A program made the position numbers and the translations under genes. From Cellvibrio mixtus subsp. mixtus J3-8 (GTDB lineage Bacteria > Pseudomonadota > Gammaproteobacteria > Pseudomonadales > Cellvibrionaceae), in contig NZ_KN266207.1 of the NCBI RefSeq assembly GCF_000766945.1, positions 1,235,631 to 1,299,630 on the forward strand: a DNA stretch of 64,000 nucleotides. The letters are read 5' to 3'. Positions within the stretch are counted from its first letter, which is position 1. Each line of letters begins with the position of its first letter. The notes beneath the pieces are model-generated. The model did no database searches and was not told the origin of the DNA. It saw only the letters and a program-made list of their open reading frames with translations. Below are positions 10,326 to 20,600 of the stretch, piece after piece.

Positions 10326-10418
10326 CTATCGTTTGGGCCGAGGCATTCCTTTTACTACATCTATACCGTCAACTTCTACCAGTAATTGATAGCTCATTAA
10401 TGGCTTCAATGTATCCAT
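10326..10418 (-). CDS. 30-residue reading frame coupled to the immunity gene stop codon
   Basis: The ATG overlaps the TGA stop of the preceding gene as TGATG, an arrangement typical of translational coupling. The product starts MDTLKPLMSYQLLVEVDG and ends at a TAG. The same frame stays open past this TAG into the upstream part of the lipoprotein frame. It could therefore be a genuine small protein, or the remnant of a longer gene broken by a nonsense change. I recognise no family. Confidence 0.35.
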   Translation of the reverse strand: MDTLKPLMSYQLLVEVDGIDVVKGMPRPKR

Positions 10419-10906
10419 CAGGAACTCAACGGAACCGATTCATCAACGGTAAGAGCGTTTATTTTCTCTGTAATTTCTCGCGCTGCAAAAAATTCAGAAC
10501 ATATTTCTTTTGCAATATTTATATCATGGCAAAGAAATCTGGTGTCAAATTCTATATCTTCCACCATCTCCTTTCCATGCACCCTCTCACTATTGGCCTG
10601 CCACAAATAACGAACCTCCTTTAAGCCATTTCCATCATGCCCTGGAAATATCGTTAAAGCGTACCTCCCAGGCAACGACAATATTGAGATACTCTCCCGC
10701 GGTGTATATGCACCGGGGTTACCTTTTATTTCATTTTTCACCGCAAGAGTAAGGCTTCCTCCTGCTGTGAAAACTGCATCAATTGCTTGATCAATATCTT
10801 TCCATTCATAAATAAGATGTGTTTGCATTCGAAGCTTTGAATCTGCAGTACGAAACCTTAATGAAATTAGAGAGTCTTGCATTGTAATAGTACCTATTAT
10901 TTTCAC
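10418..10906 (-). CDS. Candidate immunity protein for the deaminase toxin
   Basis: A 162-residue soluble protein with no signal peptide, starting at a GTG three bases after the toxin stop codon; an ATG at 10882 is an alternative start. It is encoded directly downstream of the toxin-bearing C-terminus, where polymorphic-toxin immunity genes lie. Its content fits a small mixed alpha/beta cytoplasmic protein: WKDIDQAIDAVFTAGGSLTL, then SISILSLPGRYALTIFPG, then EMVEDIEFDTRFLCHD. I think it may belong to DUF6911 or a related immunity group, but I cannot verify that. The function is inferred from position: it would bind and block the deaminase domain of its neighbour in the producing cell. Confidence 0.6.
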   Translation of the reverse strand: MKIIGTITMQDSLISLRFRTADSKLRMQTHLIYEWKDIDQAIDAVFTAGGSLTLAVKNEIKGNPGAYTPRESISILSLPGRYALTIFPGHDGNGLKEVRYLWQANSERVHGKEMVEDIEFDTRFLCHDINIAKEICSEFFAAREITEKINALTVDESVPLSS

Positions 10907-10909
10907 AAA

Positions 10910-13900
10910 TTAATGAAATGCACCATCAAGCTCTTGTACTGTATTAGTATCACGACGCCACACCCAAGTTTTATTATCAAAAGTGTCCACTACTTTAAGG
11001 GATTTAAGACCTGCACGATCAGCCATTGTCCAAATAACCGACTGGCAATGTCCACATACATCCCTCACGCCTCGAACAACAATCGCCATATCAGCTCCAG
11101 TAGTAACACCTGAATCATAAGCACGCTGTAGAACGGCGATTTCCGCATGGGCATTTTTCATGTTTTTATTTACGTTATTTGCCGGATTTAAATCAGCAAC
11201 AAGTGTCGGCTTATTTGGATCAGCTTGGCTCACGGGACGAGCAGTTTGATTAGTATCGAAAAACTCCTTACCACCTACGGTTCCCTCAGCAGTTATTTCA
11301 ATCTTACCCGTTGCTCCCTCTAACGTTGTACCAACACGTGGATCAATTGCTTGGCGACTTAGCAAGTCATCAGCAAGCAGGGCCTTCGTAGCATTATTTT
11401 CAGCTCCTGAAGCGATGATGGGTGCCGCTGCCTTCGCAGGCAATGCTTTTTGCACTAATGCAGCCATCTCAGGCAAGGTTCTTAATATGCCATATATATC
11501 GAACGCATTTTTTCCAAACACCACACCTGCCGTAAAATTATTTCCCTCGGACATTTCCCCCAAAGCGCCATCAAGTTGAGCTTGATAATATGCCTGAACG
11601 ACACTTAGCGCCTCAGGTAAATTTTGGGCAGCCCAAGATACGCCGGAGAATAATTGAACCATTTTTTCAAATGACTCTTTTGATCCACTTGTTCCGCCCG
11701 ACTGCAGATATGCCTGTGCTTGTTGGACATCATAAATAAGAATTGCGGAATCTTTAATAATAAAGGCTATTGATAAACAAGAGCCTGTAACACTACCGGC
11801 GAAACGAAGCGTTCCTTTTCCCAACGAATCAATTGCCTCATTAAATACTGTTGCTGCACCAATCAACGATAAGGCGTTATTTTGAGCAGTAGTCTCTCCC
11901 ATTGATGCAGCAATATTAATTTGCGATTCATTTGCACCCACAGCAAAAGCAGAAAATGCGGCACCCAATTTTGCCAAATCAACACCTTTTCTCTGTAGCT
12001 GATCAAGCTGGTTCATTAAATAAGGTACATTGCTCCGACTAGAAAAAATTTCCAAAATTTTCTCGTTGGTATAACCAGCTGCACGCAATTTCGCTACAGT
12101 TTCGCCATTTTCAGCAATAAAACTATCAATAGCCTCTTTTGCTGCTAGCACCTCATTCGAGTTTCGGTATTTTGAACCGATATACTCACCAATAACCGCT
12201 CCACCAGCTCCAGCAAGACAGCTTGAATTAGCCTGTGATGAAGAATTACTGGTTTGAGCTGTTGCCGCACCAATAATGCATCCCGATGCGGCATGAGAGA
12301 TATACTTTAATGCTGTATCCAATGCCGTAGAATCAATACCGTGATCAAATGCTTTACCAATAGTTTTTGCCATGTGTTCGCCAATGGTATTAATTGAATT
12401 GGCGATCAAAGATTGCTTGAAGGTATTTTTGAAGGCGTCAAAGTTCCCACCATTAATAGCTACAGATATTCCAGCACTCACTGTTGCGTCAACAACAACG
12501 TGCCCTGCCTGTCGAGCCAATGACACACCTAAAGAATCTCCCTTGACTGCATCAAATATTTTGAAATCCGTATGCTGCATAGCACCAGCAGTCACCATAG
12601 AAATAGCTAATGATCTCAAACTTTCATCGCTATCCATCGCATTAAGCGTTTCTCGTAAATTATTTCCAGCTGCCAAGCTTTGGACAGCTTGTGTAGTAAG
12701 TGCCACAGCTCCAGCAGATACAGCGGCTCCAAGCGTCCCACCTATTGAGCTTGAAATAGCCGCTGCTACCCCACCACCAGATGATCCGACCAAACTTGCT
12801 CCGACTGGCCCCATAGCAACAGCAACACAAATTGCAATAATTGCCATTGCCGCAGGACTAAGATTTCTCTTTGTTTTCCTAATTTCTTTATGTACTTCCT
12901 CCATAACCTCCCAATTAAGACCTGGGCCAGCGTCAGCAAGCGCCTGATCATAAAGATCAGCCATCCATTTCATTTCTGGTACTTTACGAAATTCCTCAAT
13001 CTGTTCTTTGAGTGTTGCACCTTCCTTTCCAGTGTATTCCACATTAATTCCATAGGTGGCTTGTACTTTTAAGCCACCTAAAATTGCATTCTGAATGTTG
13101 TTTTCATGAATTACATCTTCTGTGCGAGTCTTAATTGTCCAAGTACTTTTCTTCACAGTTTGCAGATGAAACTCTTCCAATTCTTTAGTCATTAATAGAT
13201 GAACCTTGCCATCTCTTGCATTGACCTGAGTTCCATCAGCACTAGTAATTTCAGTAGCTTTGAGTACAACATCACCATGTGCTGAATCCAACAGTACGCC
13301 TTTGCCTGCTTTTAAAATAGCGCGTACAGCTTCAGTTCTAAATTCAGATGAAGTCCCTGTAGTTTTGCCTTTGCGATCAACTTTTTGAATTTGAGTTTGC
13401 TCAAGCTCATCAATAATATGAATTCCATTTTGGGCCAGCAATTCAATTCCGCCCTTGGTGCTAATCAATTCCGACGCAGTAATATTAATTACACCACTCG
13501 CAATCAAACTCAGCGTGTCATCCGCCGCTAAACGGGACATCAATAAATCAGTGGTGTTTTTATTAACTTTCCAATGGCCTTCCTGCGATTGACTACTACC
13601 ACCTGTTACAACAGGAAGAATATTTATATCGCCAGCAGCATTCAGCGTTAAGGTTCCGCCAGCACCTGCCGTGGAACCGGCGAAGGTAATATTGTTAGCG
13701 GCTTTAATTAATAAATTACCATCCTGCGCATTAATTCCGGCCACCGCGCCCAAGCGCGTGCCTTCACCATTTTTATCTTTGTAGGGAACAACTAATGTCT
13801 TGTTATAAAAATCGTTGGAATAAATTGTCAGATTTTGTGCAGCAGTGATATTTCCACCCATATTGGCCAAAGTGCCATTAGTGGCAAGCGTTAAATTACC

Positions 13901-14656
13901 TGGCGATTTAATATCACCGCCATTATTAATAATGCCGCCAAGGCCAGTAATTGTGGAGTTATAGCCTGCAATCAATGTTGCAAAATCCAATTGAATTCCC
14001 GCAAAAACGGCGTTTGAATCAAACTCGATTAAATGGCCTACAACTTTATTATTCAGTGTGTTTTGGCTGAGGTGTACAACCGGTACCAAATAGGATTTTC
14101 CATTGATCTGTTTTAATTCAGGCCAGATCATGTCTTGCAGAGGTGCAGCATTACCGAGTGGATTGCCGAGGGTCAGGTTATTTGCGGCTGCGTAAGTTTT
14201 TGCGTTTTCATAAAGACGAGAAGTTTCAATAGCTTCAATTTCTTCTGAACGCAATACACCACTAAAAAAATATCGCCCCATCAATGAACGATATTGCGCG
14301 CGAATAATCCGCGACTGCACAAAGCTATCACCCACAAACTTCGGTTTTTGTGCGGGCTTTCCTTTAGGATAATTTTGGTAGAAAGAATCCAGTGTGGTTT
14401 GGTTGAGTGTGCTCTTATGAATGAAATAAGCACCTTTATACGCCTCGGGTGAAGTTAAATCATCAATCAGCTCAACCATCGGTGAACTTAATTCGTTAGC
14501 GAGACGGCTTTCAAAATTGTTTCCCCATGCAGTTGTCCCCAAGGCAATGGTGGGAATACAAATTTGTGCAAGCATTATCACTGCGGTAAATGCCGCAGTG
14601 ATACGTTGCCGGATGGTCAAGTAGCTTTTAACTGTTTTGCGCTGGGTATTTTTCAT
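10910..14656 (-). CDS. CdiA-like hemagglutinin/DUF637 protein with C-terminal deaminase toxin domain
   Basis: A 1248-residue polymorphic toxin. ATG 14656 has AAAGGG nine bases upstream and yields a signal-like N-terminus (MKNTQRKTVKSYLTIRQRIT, then a hydrophobic run ending IALG). An in-frame TTG at 14692 would overlap the previous gene and is less likely. Residues about 200-535 are repetitive beta-helix text of filamentous-hemagglutinin type (GNLTLATNGTLANMGGNITA and similar). Residues about 535-850 match the DUF637 region before CdiA toxins, including RNLSPAAMAIIAI and a glycine/alanine-rich hydrophobic stretch. The last 110 residues hold a zinc-deaminase signature: HAE at 1170-1172 and CGHC at 1201-1204. 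This resembles the Pput_2613/SsdA type of interbacterial nucleic-acid deaminase. No VENN motif is visible. Confidence 0.82.
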   Translation of the reverse strand: MKNTQRKTVKSYLTIRQRITAAFTAVIMLAQICIPTIALGTTAWGNNFESRLANELSSPMVELIDDLTSPEAYKGAYFIHKSTLNQTTLDSFYQNYPKGKPAQKPKFVGDSFVQSRIIRAQYRSLMGRYFFSGVLRSEEIEAIETSRLYENAKTYAAANNLTLGNPLGNAAPLQDMIWPELKQINGKSYLVPVVHLSQNTLNNKVVGHLIEFDSNAVFAGIQLDFATLIAGYNSTITGLGGIINNGGDIKSPGNLTLATNGTLANMGGNITAAQNLTIYSNDFYNKTLVVPYKDKNGEGTRLGAVAGINAQDGNLLIKAANNITFAGSTAGAGGTLTLNAAGDINILPVVTGGSSQSQEGHWKVNKNTTDLLMSRLAADDTLSLIASGVINITASELISTKGGIELLAQNGIHIIDELEQTQIQKVDRKGKTTGTSSEFRTEAVRAILKAGKGVLLDSAHGDVVLKATEITSADGTQVNARDGKVHLLMTKELEEFHLQTVKKSTWTIKTRTEDVIHENNIQNAILGGLKVQATYGINVEYTGKEGATLKEQIEEFRKVPEMKWMADLYDQALADAGPGLNWEVMEEVHKEIRKTKRNLSPAAMAIIAICVAVAMGPVGASLVGSSGGGVAAAISSSIGGTLGAAVSAGAVALTTQAVQSLAAGNNLRETLNAMDSDESLRSLAISMVTAGAMQHTDFKIFDAVKGDSLGVSLARQAGHVVVDATVSAGISVAINGGNFDAFKNTFKQSLIANSINTIGEHMAKTIGKAFDHGIDSTALDTALKYISHAASGCIIGAATAQTSNSSSQANSSCLAGAGGAVIGEYIGSKYRNSNEVLAAKEAIDSFIAENGETVAKLRAAGYTNEKILEIFSSRSNVPYLMNQLDQLQRKGVDLAKLGAAFSAFAVGANESQINIAASMGETTAQNNALSLIGAATVFNEAIDSLGKGTLRFAGSVTGSCLSIAFIIKDSAILIYDVQQAQAYLQSGGTSGSKESFEKMVQLFSGVSWAAQNLPEALSVVQAYYQAQLDGALGEMSEGNNFTAGVVFGKNAFDIYGILRTLPEMAALVQKALPAKAAAPIIASGAENNATKALLADDLLSRQAIDPRVGTTLEGATGKIEITAEGTVGGKEFFDTNQTARPVSQADPNKPTLVADLNPANNVNKNMKNAHAEIAVLQRAYDSGVTTGADMAIVVRGVRDVCGHCQSVIWTMADRAGLKSLKVVDTFDNKTWVWRRDTNTVQELDGAFH

Positions 14657-14670
14657 GATTAGCATCCCTT

Positions 14671-17600
14671 TTATTGTGCTGCATTCCGCCAAGCGCGGTA
14701 ATTTTCAATTTGTGTGTTCAGTGCAGTCCCCATCACCGGAATATTTTCATTGATCAATTCGGTAATATTTTTGTTGCCGAATGATGTTGACCAGGTGTAC
14801 GGCGCAGCGGAGGCATAACCGGAAACATTTTGACTACCGAATGCACGACTGTGATAACAACGAATATGCGAAAGATCACTGAACTGCCTGCGCGTACCAA
14901 TCAATATATTGTCTTTCTCTTCAAAATTTACTGACTGTATACAGGCAGGATCCATATCACCCTGGCGAATATCATTTGCATGCAGCTGTGCAGCGATAAT
15001 ATTCCGGGCTTCGATATATTCCGCAATTACCTTTTTCCGTAATACCATCAAACTTTGATCATTGCGCGCATTAAAGGCATTTGCAGGCGCACTGGCTTCA
15101 CCATTCACTGCAAACAGCGTGTTATCCGGAGATTGCTTAATCAACTTGCCTTCGGGGGTTGATTTATAAGTCGTGCGCGGGGCGCATTGGTAGTACCATT
15201 GATAACTTTGATAGTTTTGATGGCCTTGGTAAAAGGCGTTCTGGCATTCAGGAATTGATACCTGGATAGCATTCCCCGATTCATAAGACATTTTTTCTAG
15301 GCTGATACCACGTGTAGTGATCTTGCCCAAACCAAATACTTTCAAATCGCTGTAGAAATCCACATAAGAAATATTGTTCAACAATCCGTTACCAGTATCG
15401 CCAAAATCCAATTCCACTCTGGCAAAGGAATAAATGTAACCCGGTGGTGAATAGAAACCGTAACGTGATTGAATACCTTTAGCCCAATCTTGAACTGTGG
15501 CGTCCCTACCATTGGATTGCGCCTTCACTTCGGTGAAATCACTAAAAGTTTCAACAATAAGGTTAGTGTAATAACGCTCGTTGCGAACCTGCGGCGCTTT
15601 GATTGCTAATAAGTGAGTTGCACCGGGTTGCGACACACCCAATTTTGCTGAAGAGTTAAGCACATAAGTATTACTAAAAATCTGCAATTTATTCACAGCT
15701 TCTATTTCCACATCGTTAGCATGTCTTTCTGCTTCTTCCGATGCTGAGGAAATCTCTACTGCAGCAGAACTATAGGGCTCGGTATAAGGGTTAATATTTT
15801 CTACTGATCGCGCTGCCTGCAAGGTGACTTCATCGCCCGCTATACGTGCTGTTGTGTTCTTTAATGGAGCTTCATTTAAGGAGAAGTTCAATTGATCATG
15901 CGTACTCAGGCGTGAGGTGTCATGCGGGGCAATATTGATTACCGTAGTAGATTCTTTACCGCCCGATGCAGTGTCATCAAACGCATAGAGTGAACCATTG
16001 CGAATTTTACCCTTTGCAATGATATTGATTGTTTTCGCAGTAATGGAACCACCAAAGCGGTTATACACATCACCTTCACTGGCAATATTAATTTTCCCTT
16101 CAATGGAGGTTGCTCCACCAACCATGACCAGATTGTTAAATACACCGCGAATTTCACCGCGGTTATCTACCGAACCCGCACCCAGCTCCAACATTGCTTC
16201 ACCGTTAGCCGCGTTTTCTGTAGTCGCACGAACATAACCACGGATAAAGCCCCTATTCATCAATTGGCCAATCAATTCCATTTTCACAGAATGCGCCTGG
16301 ATGCTACCGGTAGGTCTAATGTCCGCACTATGGCCAATCACACTGACTTTTGCGTCGGACAATACATTTCCAGAAATGCGCAGGCCCGGTGCTGTAGTAG
16401 CTTGCGCAATGGTTTTTAATTGGATTTGCTCTTCCTGGGCGCGCAATTGACCACGATAAATTTGCGCTGCACGATGCGATGAACGTGTTGATAAGTTGCC
16501 ACCTAATTGAATGGCATCTGCAGCAAACACTTTAATTGCGCCCGAATAAATTGCCGCTTGCAAATCCATCACACCAGTACCGGCGACAGTATTTTCCAGT
16601 GCCATGGTTTCATAGTTAACACTGAAGTTACCTTGCAACAAACTCACACCACCCGATCCGACTACCACTGAATTAATATCTGGTGTAACAACAAAATCCA
16701 GCACCGGTTCAACAATACTTTGCGAATTCACTTCCGTTGATTGGCGGGCATATTGCTGGGTATTGATTTGACCTTTTGTCACAACTCTATCAGCAATAAC
16801 TTCCAGGCTTACCACACCTGACGCTTGCAGGTTATTAATATCAACTGTGCCTGCAACACGTGTTTGCAATTGACCAACCTGGGTCATCGCCGCAGATAAC
16901 GCAGCCGCTGGCGTCGCAACGGCTAGCACTGCACGTTGGACATTGATAAAGCCACAATTTTTACAGCGAATGTTATTCGACGTCGATGAATTGATAATCA
17001 ATAAATCTGCTGGCTCACCAATAATTTCAATACCGGCGTTGAGCTCCACTTGATCCGCATCCACCACGATTAATTGCGGCACTATTCCATTGGCATAGAC
17101 ATCACTGCGATTAATAATTTTCAACGGACGGTTAAGCAACAACTTGCTGAATTTGTTATAGCTAATGCGACTGTTATTGGATGCATTCACAGTCAACATA
17201 TCAGAGTGTTTCAATGACATCACGCTCCACCCATAACTGCCATGGTTGCCAAAATCGGATGCCAGATTCAATCCATCAATCGAGAATAGCGTTGGATGGA
17301 CGGTTGCATTTTTCACGGCGGAGACAGTTTCTTTACCACGTTTATCCACCATTTTTGCAACAAGTGCGTAATTACCCGCAACAACAGGAGTCCAGCTGGT
17401 TTTGTAAGGCGGTGCATTACTGACTTTACCTACCGGCTCACCATTTGCATAAAAAGTAATTTGCTCAATTTGTTGATCCGGGTCAGTCACCACCGCATTT
17501 AAATCAACAGCGATGCCCGCATTGGCGCTGCCAGATGCTTGCATCACAATTGTTGGTGCCTGCGGTTTAACAACATGAATTTCCGCTTCTAATGTTTTGA

Positions 17601-20600
17601 GTGTTTTCGCATCATCCAAATAAGCGACTGCTTTTATTTTGTAAGTGCCTTCATTAATAGGATGCCATTGCACCGGTATACCGGCAGAAACCCTGTACCC
17701 TCCCGGCAACAGCGCATTATTGAGGTAATAATCAACCAGAGGCTGGCGGCCATCAACGTTGCGCCAATTACGCATATAAGTATCAAACACGTTAGCCATC
17801 ACCGGAACCTGGGTATCAATAAATACACGATTACCATCCAACGGCTTTGGCGCTAACAATGCAATAACCGGCTCTGAGGAATCTGTAACATCAAAGCTGT
17901 AGGTTTGCGAAAAGCCTAAACCGCCATTTGAATAGCGGGACACTACTCGCCAGTAATATTTAAATCCGCGATACAGAGATTGATGTAATTCATCTTTATA
18001 AATACCCGCTGCTGACCAACCATTGCCACTGTCCCAGCAAACTTCAGTTGCATTTGCTGTTTTTGCCCAACGACGCTCGGTGAACTCAGGTGTGTCACTG
18101 ACAGTAACGACGTAGTCAGTTGCGTTGGCATCTGCGCTCCATTTAAAACAAGGAATGGATTGATTAATAGCAATATCAATCGGAGAACCATTAGCAGGAG
18201 CAGTCAAATTAATACCAGACAATGTTGCACCGTATTGATTGGTTTTAATTCTTGACGATTGCCATGCACCACAATTGGTTGCCGACTGACAAGCGCGGAC
18301 CTGCCATTGCATCATGAGATAATTTTTGTAATTGGCCATAGGTTCGATGACCGTTGTTGCCGTCGAATCTATTAGCGGAATCTGTTGCGCAGTAGCAGCC
18401 TCCACTTCAGCCATGTTGTTACCAACACGGACCTGCAATTGATAGAAGCGCGCATTCACCTTGTTCCATTTAAGTTCAAAATTCTGCGCCACCAGATTCG
18501 TTGTCACATCCAGATGAGGAACATTACTGGATAAGGTAAATTGATTGGTATTGGAAAACCCCTGGCTACCATCGGCATAATTGATAACAACACGCCAAAA
18601 ATAGGTCCCGCCAATTTTTAGATCCTCAGGCAACTCATTGCGATAAACACCCGCACGTGTCCAATCATTTACGTTACCCCAACAAAGTTTCGCATTGTCT
18701 TTACTTACACTTTGTTGCCAGCGACGCTCAGGGAATTCCGGTACATCACTAACAGCAACGGTGTAAAGCACTGCATTCGGATCTTTACTCCAATCAAAGC
18801 AAAGATTGTTTTCTGCTTTATCAAAATCAACAGTAGCGTTATTCGCAGGAGTTAATGATTCAGTGATAGTGGCAACCGGATTGTATTGCAGTGTCTTCAC
18901 TTTGGAGAGTTGAGACTTGCAATTAATTGCTGCATCGCATACCACCAATTTCCACTGGACGTACAGCGCATCAGGGATACTATTCACAGGAATAGAAATC
19001 ACACCGGCACCATATTCAGCAGCGGAAATTGCATAGGATTTCCAGCCTGATTCATACAAATCATCCAGCCTTCCCGAACTGCGTTGCCACAATTCATATC
19101 GAGTATGGCCAGCAACAGGTTTCCAGCTTAAATCAAATTTAAGGTTATACACATTTTGCTTGACGGCGAAATCAAAATTACCTGTGTCACTGATTGCAGG
19201 TTGAGCGATCACATTCACCGATTTGAAATGTGTACTGCCTGTACCACCTGTACTGGTTTCAGCAATTGCTTCAATGTGCGTAGTACCTTCAATCGTTGGC
19301 TTCCAATTCACAGAAAATGGGGCGGCAGTATCTGTACCAATTAATTGCCCGCCCGCATAAAAATTCACGTGGCTAATCGTTCCCTGGGTTGTGGTTGCAC
19401 TCACACTTAACAAGTTGTCCTGACCTACCACCGCAGTGCTAATTAATGGTTCAAAATTAACAACAGGCATAGCGACATTTTTACAAGACTGGCTTGTGTT
19501 AACCGATAATACTGATGAGAAAGCGCCACAATTATCACCCTCACAAATTCGCGCTCGATAATCGTATGCACCACCCGATAAATACCGACCACTGAATATA
19601 TCCGCATCAGAATAGAGCATAAACGGTGGAATATTTCCTCTCGCCTTGCTTTTGGAAACAACCAGCTGCCAATCAAGATCTGACGATTTTTTCTCGTAAA
19701 GCTCATAGACATAACTGAACGGCACATTCGCAGCTGCGCCCATATTAACGATATAGAAACAATCCTGGTCCGCATCAATAACACTTAATGCTGGAACCAG
19801 CATATCTGCATTAAATGCGTTGTTTGTATCGACAACAAAGCTACGTGTTTCGGAGCGAGCCTGGCGACCTGCACTATCGCCGCTAACAACTCGCCATTGA
19901 TATGGCACACCGGGCTGCAAGTTTTTAGGAACAGCTAATTTTGTTAACCCTGCAGACTCCCAACCCTCGCCGTTATTCCAGCAAACGCGGTTGCCTGATG
20001 CCACAGATTTAGACCAGCGTTGCGCGGGGAAATAATCCCCTACACTCACCGTCACAATATGACCTGTTGTCGCTGCATTCGGGGTCCATTCGAAGCAAGG
20101 ATTTCCACCCAATACCGCTGCGCGCTCGGGCAGAACAGGCACTACCGGGGTAAGCGATGTTATCGGTTGATAAACTTTTGATTCCGATACTTTCCATGCA
20201 GAGCAAAGGTTCGCTGAATTACACGCTCTTACTCTCCAACGATAAAGATTGAAATCCACCAGGCCTGAAACCAGCGTGCTTGTTGCAGATAATTTTTCGC
20301 CAGCTGACCACTCTGCGGCATAGAATCCTAATGGATCGCCTGAAGACGCACGCTGCAATTCGTAATACGAAACCCCACTAACTGATCGCCAGCTAACGCT
20401 GAATGATGATGCGGATGGCTCCACAGCAATTGCAGCAGGAGCCACAGGCGCCTCTGCAATACCTGAAGTCATACGGAAGCTGCGCGTTTGCGAGAATCCA
20501 TAAGCTTCATTACTGCCTTTGACAGCCACCACACGCCAGTAATAAGCAGCACCTTCTTTCATTATCAGGTCAGCAGGCTTCTGCACACCACCAGCGCTCC

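Noticed and set aside
12372..12947. 191-residue plus-strand reading frame opposite the DUF637 region
   Set aside because: Antisense to the Ala/Gly-rich stretch of the CdiA-like protein; hydrophobic appearance is explained by complement codons.
14657..14692. TTG start for the CdiA-like gene overlapping the giant gene
   Set aside because: ATG 14656 has AAAGGG at proper spacing and gives a signal-like N-terminus, so the overlap is not needed.
14640..14700. Frameshift joining the giant protein and the CdiA-like protein into one CdiA
   Set aside because: The first gene has a proper stop, and the second has its own ribosome site and signal-like start. I see no slippery sequence, so I treat them as two genes.
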